A stretch of 64,000 nucleotides of DNA from Siphlonurus alternatus. Its lineage: Eukaryota > Arthropoda > Insecta > Ephemeroptera > Siphlonuridae. Under the pieces are notes generated by a model, which did no database searches, had not been told where the DNA came from, and worked only from the letters and a program-made list of their open reading frames with translations. A program made the position numbers and the translations under genes. Shown one piece after another: positions 57,534 to 64,000 of the stretch (position 1 is the first letter of the stretch; each line of letters starts with the position of its first letter). Location: positions 22,379,868 to 22,443,867 of the forward strand of contig OX463784.1 in the NCBI GenBank assembly GCA_949825025.1, in the 5' to 3' direction.

Positions 57534-58155
57534 TCTGTAAAAACAACATATTTTTTTTATTTTATTTAATTAATTCGTAATTATAACATTTTATTTGATG
57601 CTATATATACATTTTTTTTTTCATATATTTTATAAATTTTCAAATTTAATTTTTATTACTTAATAATCTTAATATTATCAAAGAAGTAAAATTCACATTT
57701 TTTTTTTTTGTTCTTATATTATATTTTTTAATTTAAAATAAATGCGTACTAAAGTTTATCAAATTGCATATATCAATAGAGTAGTTATTGGTCATTGGTA
57801 GTTGCTGGCTACTGGTTTAATTAAATATGAAATGTTTTACTATGGGATTATTATCCTTTCAGTATAGGTTAAATAAAAACTTAAAAAATAAGAAACCAAT
57901 TAGAACAAATGTCTTCAACTGAAAACATTTACATTTACTGAAAACATGCAAAGTAAACGATTTATTTCACGTACGGAGACACAAACAAATTACTTGTCAA
58001 ATGTTATTCTCTGAACCTTTGTTCTTTAATTTTTTGGTTTTCTTGATCACGGATAGCAAAACACAAGTCTGCACTTCCCGTCTGAAACCGTGACATTTAG
58101 CTTTGCTTCGATAATAATTAATATATAATTTTTTGGACACTGAAATGATAAACTC
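57534..58155. other. AT-rich stretch
   Basis: Nothing recognised. Confidence 0.5.
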
Positions 58156-58159
58156 TGCA

Positions 58160-58212
58160 TTCATATGACTGAGGGAACCAAGGAAACCTAATTCTAGATG
58201 GTTAAAAATTTA
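58160..58212 (-). mobile_element. SINE central-domain remnant
   Basis: ATGACTGAGGGAACCAAGGA with AACCTAATTCTAGATGG, reverse complement of the shared SINE domain. Confidence 0.45.
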
Positions 58213-58299
58213 TGCTCATCTTACGTGTTCCCCTGTGTTTTTTAACAACTCCCCTTATGTATATTATAAAGACAGCAAGCTAACTTTCCTATGTTGATA

Positions 58300-58560
58300 T
58301 ACGTGAGAAAAGAACAAATTGGTCTCAGATTGTACAGACAGTACTATATATACAACGATATTACCCAATGCTGAGCTTGATATAGTTATGCAGATTGTTA
58401 CGGGAGAGGTCCGCGATAGATGCCGTAATCTCCCACGGTTTCTCTGCCTGGGGTCACCATGCATGAGGTCATTACGTACACGATTTGGAGCACTGGAGCA
58501 CGTTCGCCGTGTGACGTCACCTTGTCTTTTGGCAGTACAAGCCCCCTCATGTTGAACTTA
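58300..58560. other. Mixed-composition patch with CRE
   Basis: Balanced composition, TGACGTCA at 58512-58519, frames open on both strands (78 and 66 codons) but with no recognisable domain. Either an exon-like or regulatory patch; I cannot decide. Confidence 0.25.
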
Positions 58561-58607
58561 AGTGTGACGTTATGTTGTCTTTTGGCAGTACAAGCCCCCG
58601 CATGTTA
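58510..58607. repeat. Direct duplication of ~47 bp
   Basis: GTGACGTCACCTTGTCTTTTGGCAGTACAA at 58511 recurs as GTGACGTTATGTTGTCTTTT plus GGCAGTACAAGCCCCCGCAT from 58564. The first copy has an intact CRE, the second a mutated one. Confidence 0.85.
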
Positions 58608-58614
58608 AATGAAA

Positions 58615-58670
58615 GCTATTTTACTGACTGAGGGAACCGCAGAAATTTCTGTTAAGATGGACACAATATC
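58615..58670 (-). mobile_element. SINE central-domain remnant
   Basis: GACTGAGGGAACCGCAGAAA with TTTCTGTTAAGATGG matches the reverse complement of the shared SINE domain. A further weak trace (GACTGAGGTAACCAAC) lies at 58826-58842. Confidence 0.4.
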
Positions 58671-59370
58671 TAACTTCTTGTCTTATTATATATTTCAAAT
58701 TTTATCTGCTTTGCAATATATTATATGGCTTAGAGAACCGCAATGAAAACATAAAAGTTATCCCTTTTAGAGGGAAGGCTTTTTTGGACGAAGACGGATG
58801 AAAATCGAGTTATCAAATTGTTTTCGACTGAGGTAACCAACTAAAGTAAAAAATTTGAAGCACCTTTATTAATAGCAATATCGAAAGAGCATATTATAAT
58901 AAATGTAAATGTTAATAAATCGTGACGTTATGAAACGCTCGCAGGTTGTTTGGGCGCGGCCGCTGCATGCAGAAATGGAAAGTACTGCAGCCTCGAGGCA
59001 ACGTTGATGTAAAATGAAAAAGAGATCAGGAGGCATTGTTGAGGCACTACAATGGTCGTGTAATAATCAGTCTTTTATTAATATGGTATGTAAACTGAGA
59101 TATAGGGCATATTTTTATCTTGCACGAATTATTTGACATTGGAAAATAAAGTAAAATAATCAGAGGTTTGTCGTGGCACTAACAACGGTTTAATGACACG
59201 AAATAGCCATGTTTAGTCTTATCATAAACGCAGTAAAAAAATTGTAACGATTGTTTTATAAAAATTTTAACTGCAAATTTTTAGTTAACAAATTATTTGT
59301 CTATAAAAAAATAATATAACATTTTTAAAATAATAATTTTTTTAATCTTATTTTTCATTACCATTAGTAA
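58671..59370. other. Unassigned stretch
   Basis: A GC-rich patch at 58930-58990 (GGGCGCGGCCGCTGCATGCAG); otherwise AT-rich. No gene recognised. Confidence 0.4.
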
Positions 59371-59373
59371 AAT

Positions 59374-59641
59374 AGGGACCGGATGCACGCGTTTTTTTTC
59401 GTGCATCCAAGATACGCATCCATATGCAAATTAATTTTTCGTGCATCCTTGGATGCGCATCCGGATGCAAATTTATTTTTCATGCATCTGGGATGCGCAT
59501 CCGGATGCAAATTTATTTTTCATGCATCTGGGATGCGCATCTGGATGCATTCATTTTTCCCCGTGCATCTGGGATGCACGGATGCGGATGCAAGCCCATT
59601 TTTGCGCATCCGTGTGCATCTTGCATCTGCATCCGATCCCT
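59374..59641. mobile_element. 268-bp GGATGC-rich element with AGGGAYCGGATGCA ends
   Basis: AGGGACCGGATGCA at the left pairs with TGCATCCGATCCCT at the right. Inside, a ~40-bp unit (GCATCTGGGATGCGCATCCG plus GATGCAAATTTATTTTTCAT) is repeated about four times. TAAAAT lies on both sides, a possible target duplication. Overlapping frames are by-products of the repeat. The superfamily is unclear, possibly hAT-like from the AGGG end. Confidence 0.6.
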
Positions 59642-59995
59642 CTAAAATTTTTTACATTTTTGTTCAGTACCATTTTTTTTTTTAATATTTATATTTTCAT
59701 GAGATTATGATATATCTATAGTATAAAAATAGCACCATACCAGAAAATTTTGGAGTAGGCTCAATCTGCTACATTAGTTGTATGCTGCCGAGTATTATTG
59801 AATTTTCAGCTTAGTATATTAAGGAGATTAAAAAATATAATGAATTATAAATTATAATTGCATTAGACGAAATAAACCGAATCAAAATCTGTTGAACTAA
59901 AATTTCAATTGGTGACTCAAACCTTCGTCCGCTTACTTGACTTCATTCTGATGTTAACAATATACCTCCCATGCGACTTTTTTCCCGATTTACAG
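59642..59995. other. AT-rich stretch
   Basis: No repeat or gene, apart from the polypyrimidine tract that ends it. Confidence 0.4.
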
Positions 59996-60101
59996 ACTCA
60001 GTCGACAAGACTCCTCGCACGCTACAACATTCTTCACAAAGATTAACTTCACGTCGTCCAGACACGGACGTTCAATTTCTCACTGGTTTGATGTCAGACA
60101 G
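59996..60101 (+). CDS. Possible internal exon, unknown
   Basis: ACTTTTTTCCCGATTTACAG is a strong 3' splice site ending at 59995, and GACAG followed by GTGACG gives a fair donor at 60101/60102. Between them only one frame is open through the 106 bases, reading LSRQDSSHATTFFTKINFTS and SRHGRSISHWFDVRQ. Composition is balanced, unlike the flanks. No family recognised. Confidence 0.3.
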
Positions 60102-60330
60102 GTGACGAGGGGCGAGTCAAACGTAACAGAGCTGGGTGGGACAACAACAATGAGTTATTTAGTTTTGCAGGTCCCGAGTTTGAGATAGGAAAATAATTGG
60201 GTCAAAATTAAAAGTATATGTTAGGTATTTTTGATCTTATTTTAGTCAAGTCCTCTAAGTAAAGGGATCTTAATTTTAGTATTCTCGTAATCTGTGGTTC
60301 CATTGTAATACATACTTTTTTTAATTTCGC
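60102..60330. other. Unassigned spacer
   Basis: Moderate then AT-rich; nothing recognised. Confidence 0.4.
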
Positions 60331-60334
60331 GCGG

Positions 60335-60380
60335 AATCTTAGGGGAACCATGGAAACCTACAATTGAATGGTAGATGTTT
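60335..60380 (-). mobile_element. SINE central-domain remnant
   Basis: TTAGGGGAACCATGGAAACC is the reverse complement of GGTTTCCATGGTTCCCCTAA, the shared SINE domain. Confidence 0.4.
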
Positions 60381-61735
60381 ATCATGCATTAACGATTTAT
60401 AATAATTATAAGCTGTTTCATGGTCTTTAATTTACAAAAATTAGTTTAGAATTTGGAGATATCACTATAATTTATAAAAAAAAAATGTTGACTATTTTTG
60501 TATGTAAAAAAATATATCATATTACCCTATATGTTATAAACACATAGTATATTTGATTGCTTTTCACTTATACATTACATTTTTTCCCTTATTCTTAATA
60601 ATTACCGAGTAATTAAATAGCTAGATATCGTAAATATTGATTATGAATCATCGAAATAATAAAAAAAAATATCTGGAAGACTGGTGCACAGTTTAGGCAA
60701 TCAGCCAGTGTTAACATTTCCATATCCACGAAGTGTACACCCACGTCAAAATGTTGACACTCCCACATTCAGGAAGTGTACGTCACTTGACATTCAGTAG
60801 CCACTGTTTTGTACCTCCACGTACTTTTGTATGTTGAGATAGAGATCACTTTTGTCTGTCCGTCGATGTCAAGGCTATGATGCTAAACTCACGACGCTCC
60901 ATTTGCATCTCCAACGTTGAAACATAGACGAGAGAAGCAACCCTAGGCTGGCCTTGGGAGATGTCAATCTTAGCCTATAAATTTCAAACTCGTCGTCACA
61001 ACTTTTTTATTCAGGTATAAAAAGATTTCTCATGGGAAGGTAATCATGTGGTTGTTAATTATTTTGAAGTAATCCATCTTAATTTACATATAATTTGATT
61101 AGGATTGTCACATCTGATGGATAGCTTGCACGTCATTTACTTTACCGTCAATAATTATTGTCAACCAAGTTAATTATGGTGTATAATTATTCGCTTGTCA
61201 TATTTCATTCTTTTTATTAATTATTATTTTTAGCTTTATAAAATACCAGTGCTGCCATCTATTTGGAAATAATAGAAAATATATAATACATTGCAATTAT
61301 CCGTGGAATTATCTCTGTAAATCTTTTGTTTTAGATAATGTATATAATTATAAACTCCCTGAAAAAGTATCAGTTATATCTAAATATTGTATTGTGAAAT
61401 GCACGCATGTACATATATCATACTGGCCATTGAGCTTTTTTTAGTTCGACCTTAATGAGAAAAGTTTAAAATTTATTATTTTTAAAATTATAAAATAAAT
61501 TTCACTGATAATTAATGTAACAGAAATCCTAAATACTTCAATATCATTGAATATTATTAGATTTTATTTTTAAGAAAATAAATAATTTATTTTTCTAATG
61601 TTAATAAATCATTTTGTTTCTTATATTGTTTTAATTAAATTATGAAATTTTTACATGCAAGAGAATCGTATCGATTTGGAGTACTGACAAACGGGTAACT
61701 TTATTTTGGAATTATTATTATTTCATTTCTTGACA
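60381..61735. other. AT-rich stretch with a GC-richer patch
   Basis: 60710-60970 is balanced in composition (AAGTGTACACCCACGTC, GGAAGTGTACGTCACTTG repeat-like pair), with no gene seen. The rest is AT-rich. Confidence 0.45.
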
Positions 61736-61743
61736 AATTATCG

Positions 61744-62068
61744 CGTGGTTAGTAGTTGGATGGGTGACCATTTTCAACAAAAAACACGTTTCCCACCCAG
61801 GGGTAAAACGTTGCGCTTTTCCACTATGTGGTTCCCCTGGCTTTGGACCATTGCACTTCCGGTTCATTGACAAAAAGCTGTAGCGTCCATCCTGGCTGAG
61901 GTTTCCACGTTTCCCTCAGCCGCAGGCAAATGCCGGGATGGATTTGCAAGGCCGTGGCCGCCCCCGTTCCAGAAGAGCCCGCGAAACGCTCAAGTTAGGG
62001 TTTCGGAAGGTTTGGGGTTTCAAAGTAGTATAATGTAATTAGTAAATAGAAGTACCCAATAGGGTTTG

Positions 62069-62113
<45 letters not shown>
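61744..62113 (+). mobile_element. 5S rRNA-derived SINE, copy 4, 5'-truncated, long A-tail
   Basis: It begins CGCGTGGTTAGTAGTTGGAT, inside the 5S part and at nearly the same base as copy 3, so it too keeps the C-box and lacks the A-box. The body is very close to copy 1. The A-run (62072-62113, 42 A) is uninterrupted, a sign of recent insertion. The minus-strand frame across the A-run is an artefact. No clear target duplication. Confidence 0.92.
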
Positions 62114-62114
<1 letters not shown>

Positions 62115-62116
<2 letters not shown>

Positions 62117-62400
62117 TTATTTCCTAATTTAATGTTGACTGTTTCGTTTCTGTATTCTAAATTAAACTTTAATGACACCATTAAATGATTGTTACCGTTC
62201 TGATTCTGAAAGAATTTCGACGGCCTGTTATTTTTTTTTTTTTTCATTTTTTAATTTACAATTTACATTTTTTTTATTTATGTCCAAGTTTTTAAATTTG
62301 AAATGCATAAAAAAAATGTAGAAAAAAATTTAAAAAAATGTATTTTATATACTATTATACATAATACACATGCTGTAAAAGAATATATTTTAATACTATT
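62115..62400. other. AT-rich stretch
   Basis: Nothing recognised. Confidence 0.5.
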
Positions 62401-62880
62401 ATTATTGGCTTCACAGAGCGTCTCTTAACAACACAGTCGCGAAGTGGACCCAAACAGTCCATTGTTGATTCACTCCAGATGCATTATCTCATAGCATTTC
62501 TGGTCCTCACTAAGGATTTTAAATCCATTCTACAGATGCATATCATTGGGTCTTCACTACGGGTATTAACAATTCACCACAAGTCTTCTAAGTACTATGC
62601 AGAACCTTCCTATACAACAGTAAAAACTGGTGCATATATGAATGATTCATAGTGCGGTCACTTGCCATTATACACCCTCACAACTTGCAGCAGCCATCCT
62701 TAAGCCGTATAAGTCTTAATACCAGAGCAGATAAAGAAGGCAGGTAAGCAAATGCTGTAAAATAACCTCTATATAGTGAATTCATCAACTGCTCATAAAA
62801 CTTATCATTTTGATTGGTATAAGGTTTGATAACCCTTTCTCAGACTGACTTCATCTGTATAGAAATTACATTACTGTATC
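62401..62880. other. Mixed-composition stretch of unknown nature
   Basis: Less AT-rich than its flanks over ~350 bp (AGAGCGTCTCTTAACAACAC, AGTCGCGAAGTGGACCC) but with stops in all frames and no relative in the window. It may be an old retroelement piece. Confidence 0.3.
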
Positions 62881-62900
62881 TATCATGTAACCATTACATT

Positions 62901-63011
62901 CACTACGTTTACATGACGGTGTTAAATGCTTATTCGTTGACGACGGATAATGTTATTCTTATGAGGCGTCGTCAACGGATACGTATTAAACACCGTCATG
63001 TAAACGTAGTG
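62901..63011. mobile_element. 111-bp palindromic MITE (CACTACGTTTACATGACGG)
   Basis: CACTACGTTTACATGACGGT pairs without mismatch with ACCGTCATGTAAACGTAGTG, and the arms go on through GTTAA and ATTCGTTGACGACG / CGTCGTCAACGGAT. No coding capacity. Flanking duplication unclear. Confidence 0.85.
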
Positions 63012-63085
63012 ATATTGTAAGACCAAAAACATGTGTTTTATGTTCATATAATTCAGGTTCGATTAAAAATATTGTTAGGCTTCTG

Positions 63086-63240
63086 CAGGCGCGGATCCAG
63101 AAAAAATTAATTTCGGGGGTGGAGGGAGGGGGGGGGGGGGCTGCACTCCATAAGGTCAATGTTAAAAAAAATAAAGTGTGGGAAATGCCTATATTGCCCA
63201 TTTTAATTTTGGGACTGCAGCCTTCCCCCCCCCCTTCCTC
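63086..63240. mobile_element. Inverted pair of G-rich/C-rich ends, possible interspersed repeat
   Basis: GCGCGGATCCAGAAAAAAT then a G-rich run (63116-63140) is a block I associate with arthropod interspersed repeats. A C-rich run with CTGCAGCCTTCC follows at 63219-63236. The runs are roughly inverted, and GGGCTGCA pairs with CTGCAGCC. Origin uncertain. Confidence 0.35.
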
Positions 63241-64000
63241 AATAAACTCTGCCAAAACATGTGATGGTAAACTTTACATTCGATTTCAAGAAGTTGCACT
63301 TTTTTAGTGACCGTGTTGTTAAATTTTCTAGTGACCCTGGTCTAGTGCAAACACGTCAGTTGTCAGTCATAAACTGCTAAAGTTTGACGTCCAATGATTG
63401 ACAGCTCTCTGACAAGTTTCAAAACTTGAGAGTAAACAATAAAAAACACGAGCATGCAATTTAATAAAACAGCGAGAGGTAAATATAAAATGTAGCAGAC
63501 AGAGCTGCAGTAATAGCTTACTTGCATGCACACTTGCATCACCTGCATGTTTGTATTGAAATAGTAATGTGTTGCAAGATGTATAATTCAATGTATTACC
63601 ACTGCAGTGTGGTGAGTTCGGTTTATTGATTCTCTCAATACTGATACTACATGGTAAATTAAATACAAATACATCATGGAACAAACTTGCAGCAAAATAC
63701 TTTCATTTTTCAAAGTAAAATTTTCTTCAGAAATTATATTTTATTTCTATTATTATTTTTTTTCAAACTCATTATCGAAATGAAAAGGAGTTTAATTATT
63801 ACATGTTAAAAATATTCTTTTAAAACATTATGGTGCCAAATAATGCCAATATCATTGCAAAATTTTACACTACCTACTTCGGCAGAACAATCAAGCTTTT
63901 ACTTTATAAGCTAACGGCAATCTTATTGTTTTTATAATAATATTTATTATCATTATTATTATTTTTTTAATTTACAAATTAAATATATCAGTTCAAATAA
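63241..64000. other. Mixed then AT-rich stretch
   Basis: Minus-strand frames at 63363-63684 lack any recognisable domain. No gene called. Confidence 0.45.

Noticed and set aside
57226..57549. 107-residue frame of repeated Ile-Tyr-Leu-Phe
   Set aside because: It is the minus-strand reading of the AAAT microsatellite.
62020..62247. 75-residue frame with a Phe run
   Set aside because: Antisense of the SINE A-tail.
63119..63307. Gly-rich plus-strand frame and its antisense
   Set aside because: Generated by the G-run and C-run of a repeat.

Overview
This is eukaryotic, strongly AT-rich, repeat-laden DNA from a large genome, most likely an arthropod and probably an insect. The grounds are a SINE family whose head is 5S rRNA-like, tRNA-derived SINEs with a shared insect-like central domain, a 28S rRNA fragment that reads like arthropod 28S, abundant miniature inverted-repeat (MITE-like) DNA elements, and long GA/TC and AAAT microsatellites. 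The order cannot be fixed by eye. I recognise no intact protein gene. Every long ATG-started reading frame is short and most lie in repeats. The window reads as intergenic or intronic sequence. LAYOUT: 1-7 kb is AT-rich with a GC-rich 127-bp tandem array near the left end. 7-11.1 kb holds two small palindromes, a degraded tRNA-type SINE and a 184-bp palindromic MITE. 11.5-13.7 kb holds a full-length 5S-derived SINE, a possible coding remnant and a seven-unit minisatellite. 15-20 kb has nested and adjacent members of a CAGTC-type MITE family, a possible 3' terminal exon and other inverted-repeat elements. 21-23.5 kb has a GA tract and AT-rich DNA. 23.7-27.3 kb is a 3.6-kb fold-back element with ~1-kb arms and a tRNA-derived SINE in its loop. 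29-34.4 kb has a 684-bp inverted-repeat element, a TC tract, a 365-bp palindrome flanked by TTAA and two abutting MITEs. 34.5-36.7 kb is a 2.2-kb element with 9-bp target duplications and mirror arrays of a GGTCCGAA motif. 37.8 kb carries an inverted 28S rRNA fragment. 38-42.6 kb is AT-rich with GC-richer patches. 43-47.4 kb has more CAGTC MITEs, a 786-bp element with 7-bp target duplications, a possible exon and a hairpin element. 48.5-50.6 kb is a 2.15-kb mirror-image hairpin with tandem arrays in both arms, flanked by TA. 51.8-54 kb has the best possible coding exon (minus strand) and two more 5S SINEs. 54-64 kb has an AAAT tract, a 27-bp remnant element with perfect 7-bp target duplications, a GGATGC-rich element, SINE remnants and a fourth 5S SINE. 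HOW IT WORKS TOGETHER: there is no operon or pathway here. The organising theme is mobile DNA. Several unrelated families are near-perfect hairpins that, if transcribed, would give long double-stranded RNA. The SINEs carry Pol III-type internal promoter elements. Outside the repeats, scattered GC-richer islands carry an unexpected number of TGACGTCA (CRE) palindromes and several CACGTG sites, which may mark regulatory DNA.
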